Shown here: piece after piece, positions 47,101-55,416 of the stretch
Layout of the letters: each line of letters starts with the position of its first letter
How positions within the stretch are numbered: the first letter of the stretch is position 1
NCBI GenBank assembly: GCA_964622775.1
Contig: CAZUSO010000005.1
Span: forward strand, 1 to 64,000
Direction of reading: 5' to 3'
Length of the DNA: 64,000 bases
From: CAZUSO01 sp964622775
Lineage (GTDB): Bacteria > Bacteroidota > Bacteroidia > Chitinophagales > Chitinophagaceae
Notes under the pieces: generated by a model
Seen by the model: the letters and a program-made list of their open reading frames with translations, nothing else
What the model was told of the DNA's origin: nothing
Database searches by the model: none
Program-made: the position numbers and the translations under genes

Positions 47101-49407
47101 AACGGTCTGCCGCTCACTGTGACCGGTACTTATTATGATACCTTACAAACTTCCTTCGGTTGCGATTCTGCCGTTACGCTTTACCTGCTTGTAAATCCGG
47201 TAAGCCAAACGGAAGTTTACGATACCATCTGCGCCGGACAAAGCTATACGCTGCCCTCCGGTGTTACGGTGACTGCAAGCGGCACTTACACCAGTACGCT
47301 GGTATCTCAGGTAAACGGATGCGATTCCATAATTACTACCCAGTTGCAGGTGAACCCCGTTATTACACAAACCGTAGCAATTACCATCTGCCAGGATGAG
47401 CTGCCTTACACCTGGAACGGACAAACGGTTAACGCAGGCGGAAGCGCCGTAGCCACATTTACCACGCCATCGCTGGTAACCGGCTGTGACAGTATCACAA
47501 CGCTAAACCTGAATGTCAATCCTGATATTACCGTTACGATTACCCTTACCAAGTGTGCTGATGAGCTGCCTTTCGTATGGAACGGACAAAGTATTGTATC
47601 AGGCGGCAATAATGTGGCTACCTATACCACCTCGTCATTAGTAACCGGTTGCGACAGTACAACCATACTGAATGTAACCATTAATCCCGTTATATACACT
47701 ACAGTTGAGGATACCATTTGCACCAACCAGGCGCCCTATATTTTTAACGGCCAGTCGCTTACTGCAGGTGGTACTTATTACGATACCCTGCAGACTGTTT
47801 TGGGTTGTGATTCGTTCATTACCCTCCTCCTCGTCATTAACCCCGTTACAACCTCTACGGTATTCGATACGGTTTGTGTCAATCAATTACCTTATGATTT
47901 TAATGGTACTATGCTCAATGCTTCCGGCACTTATTACGATACGCTTGTCAATGCTTTTGCCTGCGATTCGGTGGTTACCCTGCATCTGAATGTATTGCCC
48001 TTAAGCTATGATACGCTTTATGCCGAAATCTGTGAAGGTGAAGCATATACTTACGGAGGGAATAATTTTACGGCAACCGGTGATTATCCATTTACTTTCA
48101 CCGGAAATAATGGTTGCGATTCCATATTTACCTTATCGCTGCTGGTACATCCCCTTCCGCCACCGCCGCAGGTTACATCGCCGGTTATCTACTGCGTAGG
48201 CGATGCTGCTGCGCCTTTGAGCGCTACGGGTAGCAACCTGTTGTGGTACACTATGGCAAGCGGAGGTACGGGTAGTGCTGTCGCCCCTGTTCCCGGCACA
48301 AGCCTGATCGGATCCCTTGTGTATTATGTAAGCCAAAGCGTAAACGGTTGCGAAGGATCAAGAGATTCCATTATTGTTGATGTGAGAGAAAAACCAGAAG
48401 CTGATTTTGACATTGTACCGGCCGAAGCCTGTGCCCAGGAGCCTTTTACCCTGACCTTTACCGGTAATGCTCCGGCAGGCAGCACTTTCAACTGGAACTG
48501 GGATAATGCCGTGATAACCGGTACAGACCCCGGTCCGTATAATGTTATGTGGACTGATTCCGGAAACAAGGTGGTTACCCTTTGGATAGATAATGCCGGT
48601 TGCCCCAGCGATACCGCATACGGAGCCGTTGTGGTAAAACCAATACCGGATACGCCGGTTATCAATATGCCCGATTATGTTTGTATTTATGACCTGGTAC
48701 CCATCTCCGGAAGTGATCAGACGGAAGGTACTTACTACTGGAATATTGACGGACGCCTGATTTCAGGATCGCCTGTGGTTAATACCACCTGGGAGGAGCC
48801 GGGAGAGAAGATTGTGAGCCTGTATGTAGAAGCGGACGGTTGCAAATCGGTTACGGTATATGACACCATTAAAGTAGTACCGCTTCCGGATGCATCTATT
48901 ACCTTAAACCACAAAACGGATGTTTGTCTGAATGATACGATAACCTTAAGCGGTGCGGAAGGTGAAGGTTATGCTTATATCTGGTCGCCCGATATTTTCT
49001 TCAGAGAAACGGACAACAACGGCAGAGTGGTTGTGGCGCGTATGGTATATCCGGGCGTTATTTATCTTAATGTTACCGATGCCTATGGATGCACGGCGGA
49101 GGATTCAATATTGCTGAAGGCTGTGCATTGCTGTACGGTATTGGTTCCAAATGCATTTTCTCCTAATGGCGATGGGATTAATGACAGGTTTGGCCTGATT
49201 ACGGAAGCTGCTCAGGAAATAAGCCAGTTTGCCATATATAACAGATGGGGTGAACAGGTATTCATCAGTTTCAATCCTTTTGATTCCTGGGATGGCACTT
49301 ATAAAGGTCGCCCGGCAGAAGCAGGAACTTACTATTATTACCTCAAATATACCTGTAGCAATGGCGAAGTCTATATAAAGAAAGGAGATGCCACGCTGCT
49401 CCGGTAA
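41149..49407 (+). CDS. Giant modular surface protein with T9SS type B sorting domain
   Basis: 2752 residues. After a signal peptide (to about 24, IALAQ), residues about 26-1510 are a series of PPC-like beta-sandwich modules (VWYKFTLP, TLWYKFTVEE, RNLWYTFVIDQ) joined by Cys-rich linkers. A PKD domain (about 1520-1605, YLWDFGYDGQ) and three Ig-like modules starting LGNDT...C (about 1605-1812) follow. Next come ten short repeats (about 1815-2335, each ending in a GCDS-type signature) and four Ig/PKD-like modules (2336-2660). The gliding motility-associated CTD (about 2665-2752; PNAFSPNGDGINDRFG, YNRWGEQVF, GTYYYYLKY) marks T9SS export to the cell surface. Probable adhesin or motility-related; it is not close enough to name SprB. 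Confidence 0.92.
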   Translation: MQKNNTLFLPWCLFFVFVAHIALAQPVNDDCNNAAVINIPDNGYGIGTFQSSSADLTNATVQPGETFAPAIFVAAQNQKSVWYKFTLPTSRKVTVALAQQGTTITAGDVGFTVYKTSNCLPGNINLSTQLTPIITFGNSFHPCVTPGEYLIQVSSTMAANGPVYIEITTDDAEAEYDHPATAYEFGALTQWTQHIDYWVQCQSLENNEEVCSGLGTPQQYNKSTWHTFITPSYFDYVAVMFSGTYYWNNGGDRVIGYKLYEGDAVADPNGLTLIDGCDSFVSNGYNADYRKYGCGVLSPNTPYTIELFFDTTFREESVRLAIAYEGTDTTHAPVPVLSQVPAGNQLGVLPDNTAVAGSDYFACNSRHVLHPCGDALPDTGFLFDNKHYNLSTFYTFEISTISNLTINSDVGCYDNAVISLYQGDLNADCNTPSNASLIARSINSLSRYCLDPGIYTLQFSGRDTFANSTSYLLKNYGNLGGISRQCLFGNLGNRLDISVLAEPVLTGNIFSLSASGAYDDINNMQPLDWNTEYPAQPDTFGCGYTVLPDTIINSCISYAPARVMYREFSVADSGTLSLSGLNNNWSSNWGTSVYYQLYAGDANALATVQGVNGYPDSITGLSPYAPCMTAVQCSGNNNVCLEPGTYTFATLGNESEQLVGWGNQPTLQFNDITTQHYNQATVQDMGSVIDIVGGETGTVYSDEDWFSCKDNAVTIDGIAPCNNATKAIYRQFYLSQPAMVQIVRTGYTCNDAGASMSLYSGQMSETGTAGLTSVWPCFGNSGSTAPCETLPAGWYTVVDYATGPTFGNNFQDNNGGNGGNVSKRSRFSINITVDCEGPQYNRPYKAATDNGNPFLVEWNAAADTGAYPVTSNLVQLPIEHFNCTIDTPFSQHPVEACNVASNRVAYYVFELTQESFIQINTGFHWSKVYPFDVRTDSLQMLSSDPVQPCINTLYHIEICKAQPGVYTLVLFANDNDRCSSVTPDIYIDKVGTSRFDFARNAYDFGIIPGDSTYYYGAVGDVNPLDSGREPSNDFFYCTTGAAETDPTDGSCGVDYNPGIYNPGVNNNLYTSTTPEGWYEYYASRRNLWYTFVIDQPGWVYVKVENQSPGGTNLNFTVYKSDVNGTLPFSTVVSSGQVDSTIDQGLEYIGKNVQSSYCSGPETISFYRNPCDPAPAARYYVVVDNRGYNYSGNPHIMIPSRQVEVSVLLDTVNAIGTLHDHYSTAYDFGTIGIGSYTGGEDNYTCATADLTDPVYSYGYCAQKTLWYKFTVEEGVSGHVNYRMRLDSANYYYGYDNIQLFESIIPGDSTSNGLSFIPYASPYYGDGSYWSSNCITPGTYYLLLTGCNRLDEDVYPEIMITADAGDYCSAPVPASLSGTGNTTASVIIDCHTIGTDYGEFGSVLTCPEGGLTADYKSSWFRIDVTGTDTLDVTTYLTEDVDNIYPAQIKYRMMTGDCSAMQEQSCVLDALTQNTYKCLAPGISYYIQVFTPATYGQNNNTTGSITLNLDAVVHQDTCAPLNNCLATANFLPQFDCNQSDSVQMVNYSTYGSGITYLWDFGYDGQTSEAVSPQFYYPELAGDATYTIMLTVTNTTCGASNFAVQTITIPGRPQLNLGNDTVICDPAATLTLDATTFEDAVYAWQDGSTDPTYTINTTGDNQASVTVSYNGCSKADTINVYISPMVPAVNYITMCDVDSIALNAYFDGAAYLWNNGSTATSVWVYGQGTFWVQKTLNGCMVTDSFYVTSPELILPLGNDTTMCMPGSLMLNAMMEGADAYSWQDGSSGSQYEVTVPGEYSVQITIDGCYVYDTLQVTGINPQATEITQAICAGDTFQGYTSAGTYVDTFIGIAGCDSIQTLYLTVNEPDNITITQSICEGESYLGYATSGTYTDTFTNLIGCDSIINLNLTVNPVLMATVTLTKCSNEIPFAWNGQAISTAGAGIATYTTPSLITGCDSTTTLNVVENPTVSTDWYDTVCSNQIPYIFNGLPLTVTGTYYDTLQTSFGCDSAVTLYLLVNPVSQTEVYDTICAGQSYTLPSGVTVTASGTYTSTLVSQVNGCDSIITTQLQVNPVITQTVAITICQDELPYTWNGQTVNAGGSAVATFTTPSLVTGCDSITTLNLNVNPDITVTITLTKCADELPFVWNGQSIVSGGNNVATYTTSSLVTGCDSTTILNVTINPVIYTTVEDTICTNQAPYIFNGQSLTAGGTYYDTLQTVLGCDSFITLLLVINPVTTSTVFDTVCVNQLPYDFNGTMLNASGTYYDTLVNAFACDSVVTLHLNVLPLSYDTLYAEICEGEAYTYGGNNFTATGDYPFTFTGNNGCDSIFTLSLLVHPLPPPPQVTSPVIYCVGDAAAPLSATGSNLLWYTMASGGTGSAVAPVPGTSLIGSLVYYVSQSVNGCEGSRDSIIVDVREKPEADFDIVPAEACAQEPFTLTFTGNAPAGSTFNWNWDNAVITGTDPGPYNVMWTDSGNKVVTLWIDNAGCPSDTAYGAVVVKPIPDTPVINMPDYVCIYDLVPISGSDQTEGTYYWNIDGRLISGSPVVNTTWEEPGEKIVSLYVEADGCKSVTVYDTIKVVPLPDASITLNHKTDVCLNDTITLSGAEGEGYAYIWSPDIFFRETDNNGRVVVARMVYPGVIYLNVTDAYGCTAEDSILLKAVHCCTVLVPNAFSPNGDGINDRFGLITEAAQEISQFAIYNRWGEQVFISFNPFDSWDGTYKGRPAEAGTYYYYLKYTCSNGEVYIKKGDATLLR
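46600..48155 (+). repeat. Ten in-frame ~45-60-residue repeats in the giant adhesin
   Basis: Each unit has an early Cys (ITQAIC, DTVC, LTKC), an FNG or WNG turn and a later GCDS-type signature (ACDS once), and ends TLxLxVNP. Two subtypes are visible. The A type has GTYYDTLQT before GCDS. The B type has LTKC/ITIC..E(L/I)P, WNGQ and YTTPSLVTGCDS. The order is roughly A A B A A B B A A A. Paired Cys in each unit suggest a disulfide per repeat. Confidence 0.8.
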
Positions 49408-49728
49408 TGTGAACGGAAAGAGAAAGCTAATAAATATACCGGGCAGATTGTTACACTATAGGGCTTATGCCGCTATAATATCTTCCGTGATATTTATAAA
49501 CGTACATTCCGGGAAGGGGTATTTTCAGGCACTTTCGGCATTATGCGTTTGCCGAATTTGAGAAGCGTTTTTTAGCCGACTGCTGTGCTGAATATAAGCT
49601 ATTGTGCCAATACCTGAACTGATATGGCTTTGCTTTGCCAATCCCTTTTGTTGGTTATTATATAAAAAAGGTTCGTTACTTTATGGAATCATATTTGAAT
49701 CCGATATTTGCAGATTGCCGGTACTCTG
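49408..49728. other. Intergenic region between the adhesin and TamB-like genes
   Basis: No gene. A 7 bp stem hairpin (ttcggca 49534-49540 with tgccgaa 49550-49556) may end the adhesin transcript but lacks a strong T-run. The end of the region has two atatttg phrases close to -7 elements. Confidence 0.45.
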
Positions 49729-52700
49729 ATGCGGAAATTTTTTAAAATATTACTTTACACAATCGGAAGCATACTTTTGTTGCTTCTGTTGATTGTGGTG
49801 TTTTTGCAAACACCGCCGGGCAAGGAATTGGTAAGAAAGCAGGCGGTAGATTTTCTTACAAAAAAGCTGAAAACTCCGGTGGTTATCGGGAAGATTGGTT
49901 ATGTTATTCCAAACTCCCTGAGCATAGAAAACCTTATTCTGACGGATACCCGAAACGATACATTGTTATCGTTAAGGGCACTGGATGTTCATATCAATAT
50001 GCTGGATTTGCTGCGTAATAAAATCTCGGTAGGCAAACTATCCCTGAACGGTGTTTATGCTCATGTGTACCGGAATATGCCGGACACCGTATTTAACTAT
50101 CAGTACATTATTGACGCCTTTGCATCACCGGCGGATACGGTTACTGCACCTGGAGATGATAAGCCGGGTACAGCAATGGTGCTGAATGTAAAGCGGATTG
50201 CCTTACAGGATATACATATGCTTTACGAAGACCAAAGCGGCGGCCTGCATTTCAAAATTGATTTAAAAGATTTATTGCTACGGCCTCAGCAGATTGATTT
50301 GCAGCAAATGATTTTTTCTGTAAAGGAATTGTCCGTTAACGGGCTGCACAGCAGCTTTGCAACCGATACTGCTTATTTACCCCCTCCTGTGACTACAGAT
50401 ACCGGAACTACCAACCTGAAACTTTCGGCAGAACAGTTGCAACTTGCCGATATCGGTTTTTCTTTTGATAATCTTCAGGATTCCTCCATTCATTTTGATG
50501 TGTTGCTGGAAATGCTGAAGGCCAAAGTAGATAGCTTTGACCTGGCACAGGAGCGGGTTGCCGTAAATAGCTTGCAATTGTCGGGCGTCACTTCCCGGCT
50601 GGTTATAGGCAAGGAGCAGCCGGGTAAGGTAAGCCTGCCTGATACGGCTTCGGGCGGTGAAAGCAACTGGATGATTACGGCGAAAAATCTGATGCTTAAG
50701 CAGGTCAATTTTTTGATGGATGATAAGAATTCGCCGCCTAAGCAGGAAGGCATTGATTATGCCCATCTGGATATTCAGCAATTCTCCCTGAATGTGGAAG
50801 ATGCCTGTTACACAGCCGATTCCGTTTCGGGTAATATTAAGCATATTGCGCTGGTGGAACGAAGCGGACTGAGCATTATTGAAATGCGCACCTTGTTTGC
50901 CTACCATCAGCGGGGCGCTGTATTGAAAAATTTATTCCTGCAGACACCGGGAACCATCATCCAGGATAATCTGGCTATAGCCTATACATCAATGGATGCC
51001 TTGCGGAAGGATCTTGGAAAAGCCCGCCTGGATGTTGCGCTTCAAAAAAGTCATATTGCCGTTAATGATGTGCTGATTTTTATGCCTTCCGATCAGCGGA
51101 AGCAATTGCTCTCCTATGCAGGATCGCAACTGGAATTGGCAGGAAAGATCAATGGCCCGTTGGCTGATTTACGGCTTCAGGATTTTTACCTGTCCGGTTT
51201 GAAAAACACACAGCTCTTGTTGAGCGGACGTTTAGCCGGTTTGCCCGATGCAGCACAACTACATTATGATTTACAAATCGACCGGATACAGTCTTCCCTG
51301 GCAGACGTCAATCCTTTTGTGCCACCATCGGTCTCGGAACAGGTGCGCATTCCGGAGTGGTTTTCAGCTGCAGGCAGTATTTCCGGAACGCTGGAAGATT
51401 ATTATCCGCAGCTTGCCATAAAAACTGCCGATGGCGATATTAAATTGAATGGTAAATTGCTGATGTCGCCGGGAAGCGGAAGAGAAAGCTACGATCTGAT
51501 ATTCGCTGCCGATGCTCTCAACCTGGGAAAGATACTTCGCCAGGATACGCTCCTGGGAAGCATTACGATGAACGGGTCGGTACAGGGAACCGGATTTGAT
51601 GTCAATGCCATGCTGGCAGATCTGACTGCGGACATACATTTTATGACCTTTCAGGGTTACGATTACCGGGATATACAACTTTCCGGTCATCTGGAACACA
51701 AAACGGGCGATGTGCGCTTGGTTTCACGGGATACCAATGCCATGCTCACAGCCGATGCCACAGTCGATTGGAATAATCCGGATCTTGCTGCACATGGCGT
51801 GATCGATATTCAGCATCTTGATCCTTATGCTTTGAAATTTCTGGATGATACTCTGCAATTGGGCGGAAAGATTACGTTGGATTTCCCCCGCTTAAATCCC
51901 CGGTATCCGGCAGGTTCGCTGTATTGGGAAAATCCCGGATTGAAGCTCAGCTCGGAATTTATAAATTTAGACAGCATCACCATCGTTTCCGAACCCGGTG
52001 CGGACAGCAATCAGCATATTACTTTTAATGTCAGCAATATTTTAAACGGTACTTTAAGGGGACATATTCCGCTTACGGAAATTGGTAATGCGGCTTTGGC
52101 GCATATTGATCAGTACTACCATATCCGCGACAGTATTTCACCTGCGCCTTTACAATATGATCTGGAGTTGAATGCCCGGGTGAATCATCATCCCGCATTA
52201 AATCATTTTTTACCGGAACTGAACAGCTTACGCTATCTGACCTTGTCGGCGAAAATGGCTCCACAGCAATTCCTGGTGGAAGGCTTTTCTCCGCATATCG
52301 GATATGGAGATAATACGCTGGATAGTCTTAGGCTCAGTATCAACGAGCAAAACGATCGGCTGGATTACCGTATTGATGCTAGCCGCCTCGGCAGTGGAGC
52401 AACGATTGCCTTATGGAAACCAATGGTGGAAGGATATCTTCAGCATGATAGTGTAATAGCCGGATTGAGCATCAGCGATACAACCCTCGAAGAACAGTTT
52501 GCAGCCGCCCTCAGCTTACATCAGCAGGATTCACTCACCTTCCTGCATTTGTATCCCGGATTGAAATTTGATTACGCCAACTGGACGGTTAACCCCCGGA
52601 ACCTGATTGCTTTCGGATCCGGTGGTTTCTTTATTAACGACTTTGACATCAGCAAGTATGGGGAATTAATTAGTGTGAACAGCGCAGAGCCTTCGGCATT

Positions 52701-54780
52701 TCATGCGCCGCTGAACGTGAAAATTCAGGATTTTTATTTATCCAATATTACCGCTATGTTGAGCCGGGATACTTTGCTGGCCAATGGAAAACTCAACCTG
52801 AACGGGCAGGTAGATCTGACAGATTCTTTTCCTGTGATCAATGCCTCGCTGGCTATTGACAGCCTTAGTATCATGGATCGGTATTTTGGAAACCTTGCTG
52901 CCGTGGTCAATAATGAAAATGCCAATACCTATAAGGCCACTTTAGATATTACGGAAAATAAGAACAATGTTTCCCTGGAGGGACAATATCATATAGTGCC
53001 TGTTAACGGAAATAATTTTGATTTTCACCTAAATATTCAACCCTTCAGTATGGCAAGCATTGAGGCGCTTGCCATGAACAGCATCAAAAACAGCGCAGGT
53101 TATTTAAGGGGAAGCATAAATATAAAAGGAACATCTGATAATCCGAAGATTGACGGAGCACTTCAGACGGACAGCATTTACACAACGGTTTCCCTGATCA
53201 ATGAACCTTTTTATTTACCCAAAGAAACGATTGCATTTCAGGATGGCGTAATTCGTTTTGATGATTTTAAAATCTTCGATCAGCATCATCAGAAGGCAAC
53301 GCTGACAGGTAAAGTGACTACACCGAATTACCGGGATTATTTTTTGAACCTGCTATTTGCTTCCGATAGTATGCAGGTATTGAACTCCACGCAAAAGGAC
53401 AATGAGCAGTTTTATGGTAAGATGTTTGTGAGTGCTAAGGTCAATATTGACGGATATGTAACGGCGCCGGAAGTGTCCGGGAACCTACGGATTCATGACA
53501 GTACAAAAGCCTATTTTGCATTGCTTGATCAGGCCAGAGGCATTGAGGAAACAGAGGGTATTGTGAAGTTATTTAATGGAAAAGATACCGTGGCTGATTA
53601 TTTTCAGATTGACTCTACTGCTCAAAGAAGCGCTTTCGTGCCCAATAGCAGAGCAAAGGTCAACCTGAATCTTGATATAGACAAATATGCCAACTTCAAT
53701 GTAATTATAGACCCGGCCACCGGAGATAATTTAAGTGTCAGTGGAGAGGCGGCCTTAAATGCAGACCTGACCCCGGATGGAAGTATCGGCCTTACCGGAG
53801 TCTATGCGCTGAACGCAGGATATTATGAATTAAATTATGCCCTGTTCAAAAGAAAATTCGAGGTTCAACGAGGAAGTACCATTACCCTCGCTGGAGATCC
53901 GCTTGATGCAATGGCCGATATCACGGCGGCTTATAATGCGAATATTGCACCGTATGAATTAGTGGAAAAGCAGGTAAGCGATCCGGCGCAATTAGTTTAC
54001 TATAAGCAGCGGCTGCCCTTCCAGGTATTGCTCAAAATTAAAGGAAAGGTGATGAGCCCGGAGATTACCTTTGATATTGCCTTGCCGGAAGATAAGCTGG
54101 GGATGGTATCCTCGGATGTTGCTAATATGGTTCAGTCCAAATTAGCCTATATGCGCAACAGCCCTTCCGATATGAACAAGCAGGCCTTTGCCATCCTGAC
54201 TTTAGGCCGTTTTATAACAGACGATCCGTTCTCTACGATGGGCGGTTCTTCTACAGAATATCTAGTACGACAAAGTGCAGCACGGTTGTTAAGTCAGCAG
54301 TTAAATCAAATTGCCGGCAACCTGGTGAAAGGGCTTAATCTGTCGATGGATCTGGCTTCTGATGAAGATTATTCTACCGGACAGAAAGTGAATCGTACCG
54401 ATTTGAATGTTACCGCCTCGAAGCGCCTCTTCAATGACCGGCTGACCCTGACCGTTGGTAACGATTTTCAGTTGGAAGGGCAGCCTGTTCAAAACCGGCA
54501 AACCAGTTTTATTCCCGGCACCTTGTCGGCAGATTATAAATTATCCGCTGATGGACGTTATACGCTGCGTGCTTATCGGAGTAGCCAGTTGCAGAATATT
54601 ATTGACGGATATGTTACCGAAACCGGATTGGGTTTCCGGCTGACTATGGAATACAATCGTCTGAAACAACTTTTTGTTAGCGGTAGAAAGCTAAGAAAGC
54701 AATGGAGGGAGCGTGCGGCTGAACGTAAGCAAGAAGCTGCTCTTAAACCGGAGCAGGAGGAAGTGGGCAAAGCGCCATAG
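49729..54780 (+). CDS. TamB-like (DUF490) translocation/assembly protein
   Basis: 1683 residues from the ATG at 49729, which places the anchor helix (KILLYTIGSILLLLLLIVVF) at the N-terminus as expected. The long body is repetitive beta-structure of the AsmA/TamB type. The C-terminal about 400 residues form the DUF490 domain: GSIGLTGVYALNAGYYELNY, ITLAGDPLDAMADITAAYNA, PEITFDIALPEDK and QAFAILTLGRF. TamB proteins span the periplasm and help build the outer membrane, by protein insertion or lipid transport. A TamA-like barrel partner is not adjacent. It ends in a Glu/Arg-rich tail. Confidence 0.9.
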   Translation: MRKFFKILLYTIGSILLLLLLIVVFLQTPPGKELVRKQAVDFLTKKLKTPVVIGKIGYVIPNSLSIENLILTDTRNDTLLSLRALDVHINMLDLLRNKISVGKLSLNGVYAHVYRNMPDTVFNYQYIIDAFASPADTVTAPGDDKPGTAMVLNVKRIALQDIHMLYEDQSGGLHFKIDLKDLLLRPQQIDLQQMIFSVKELSVNGLHSSFATDTAYLPPPVTTDTGTTNLKLSAEQLQLADIGFSFDNLQDSSIHFDVLLEMLKAKVDSFDLAQERVAVNSLQLSGVTSRLVIGKEQPGKVSLPDTASGGESNWMITAKNLMLKQVNFLMDDKNSPPKQEGIDYAHLDIQQFSLNVEDACYTADSVSGNIKHIALVERSGLSIIEMRTLFAYHQRGAVLKNLFLQTPGTIIQDNLAIAYTSMDALRKDLGKARLDVALQKSHIAVNDVLIFMPSDQRKQLLSYAGSQLELAGKINGPLADLRLQDFYLSGLKNTQLLLSGRLAGLPDAAQLHYDLQIDRIQSSLADVNPFVPPSVSEQVRIPEWFSAAGSISGTLEDYYPQLAIKTADGDIKLNGKLLMSPGSGRESYDLIFAADALNLGKILRQDTLLGSITMNGSVQGTGFDVNAMLADLTADIHFMTFQGYDYRDIQLSGHLEHKTGDVRLVSRDTNAMLTADATVDWNNPDLAAHGVIDIQHLDPYALKFLDDTLQLGGKITLDFPRLNPRYPAGSLYWENPGLKLSSEFINLDSITIVSEPGADSNQHITFNVSNILNGTLRGHIPLTEIGNAALAHIDQYYHIRDSISPAPLQYDLELNARVNHHPALNHFLPELNSLRYLTLSAKMAPQQFLVEGFSPHIGYGDNTLDSLRLSINEQNDRLDYRIDASRLGSGATIALWKPMVEGYLQHDSVIAGLSISDTTLEEQFAAALSLHQQDSLTFLHLYPGLKFDYANWTVNPRNLIAFGSGGFFINDFDISKYGELISVNSAEPSAFHAPLNVKIQDFYLSNITAMLSRDTLLANGKLNLNGQVDLTDSFPVINASLAIDSLSIMDRYFGNLAAVVNNENANTYKATLDITENKNNVSLEGQYHIVPVNGNNFDFHLNIQPFSMASIEALAMNSIKNSAGYLRGSINIKGTSDNPKIDGALQTDSIYTTVSLINEPFYLPKETIAFQDGVIRFDDFKIFDQHHQKATLTGKVTTPNYRDYFLNLLFASDSMQVLNSTQKDNEQFYGKMFVSAKVNIDGYVTAPEVSGNLRIHDSTKAYFALLDQARGIEETEGIVKLFNGKDTVADYFQIDSTAQRSAFVPNSRAKVNLNLDIDKYANFNVIIDPATGDNLSVSGEAALNADLTPDGSIGLTGVYALNAGYYELNYALFKRKFEVQRGSTITLAGDPLDAMADITAAYNANIAPYELVEKQVSDPAQLVYYKQRLPFQVLLKIKGKVMSPEITFDIALPEDKLGMVSSDVANMVQSKLAYMRNSPSDMNKQAFAILTLGRFITDDPFSTMGGSSTEYLVRQSAARLLSQQLNQIAGNLVKGLNLSMDLASDEDYSTGQKVNRTDLNVTASKRLFNDRLTLTVGNDFQLEGQPVQNRQTSFIPGTLSADYKLSADGRYTLRAYRSSQLQNIIDGYVTETGLGFRLTMEYNRLKQLFVSGRKLRKQWRERAAERKQEAALKPEQEEVGKAP

Positions 54781-55119
54781 GCTGTAGAAGCCGCTCTTCC
54801 GAATGATGAGGATCCCTCTCCATTCCCCCAAGTTAATCGGAACACGTGGATGCATTTCAAGTTGTCGAAAAAGCATTTAAGTAAGCTACAAGATTAATCT
54901 ACCAGCATAGATGCGGGCTTCTTAAAAGCAATAAGTTTGAGATATGATATAGAAAGATAATCGTTCGCGACAATTTGAAATACACCCAAACGCGCTTGCA
55001 GCCGTCTTAAAGAAAGTTCCATTATGTGCGACAACTGAAAATAACAACAATGGCAGTAAAACTGCGAAAAAATTCCCGCTTCTCTGCCATTGTCTGGGAG
55101 GAGAAGGTAATGCGAAAAA
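54781..55119. other. Intergenic region with a dispersed motif
   Basis: No gene. It contains the ~20 bp dispersed motif at 54967-54987, followed at 55026 by a partial echo (gtgcgacaactgaaaataac). Short open frames over the convergent end are not convincing. Confidence 0.5.
54967..54987 (+). repeat. Copy of the dispersed ~20 bp motif
   Basis: gcgacaatttg immediately followed by aaatacaccc. It shares 19 identical bases with 6692-6710 and resembles the inverted copy at 153-176. Confidence 0.6.
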
Positions 55120-55347
55120 CTACAGCAAACCTTTCAGTTTGTCGAGGGGGCCGTCACTCTCTGAAGCGTCTCCGCCACCAAACATATCGGAAAGGTCGAA
55201 CTTACCATGAATCAGGTCGTCTAATTTATCGCCAAATATAGGCGGCAGTTTTGATTTGATGAAGGTAATAGTCGTCTCAACGGCTTTTTGTGCCGATGCT
55301 TCCGATAAGCCTGCTTTTTCTACCAATTCTTTGATGAGTTCCTGCAT
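55120..55347 (-). CDS. Small helical protein of unknown function
   Basis: 75 residues: MQELIKELVEKAGLSEASAQ, then an amphipathic helix (ETTITFIKSKLP), then a Gly/Asp-rich low-complexity tail (MFGGGDASESDG). It resembles short conserved Bacteroidota proteins of no known function. It lies 69 bp after clpX on the same strand and may be the last gene of that transcript. Confidence 0.7.
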   Translation of the reverse strand: MQELIKELVEKAGLSEASAQKAVETTITFIKSKLPPIFGDKLDDLIHGKFDLSDMFGGGDASESDGPLDKLKGLL

Positions 55348-55416
55348 AATCTGGTTTGCTTTTTTGATTTGATTTTTTATTGTAAAAGAATAATTATAAG
55401 GTTTTAATATGGAGGA

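Noticed and set aside
46600..48155. CRISPR-like repetitive DNA
   Set aside because: The repeats are in-frame protein repeats of varying sequence within the adhesin, not identical direct repeats with spacers.
55026..55241. 71-codon plus-strand frame opposite the small protein gene
   Set aside because: Antisense shadow of the minus-strand gene, with a basic random-looking composition.
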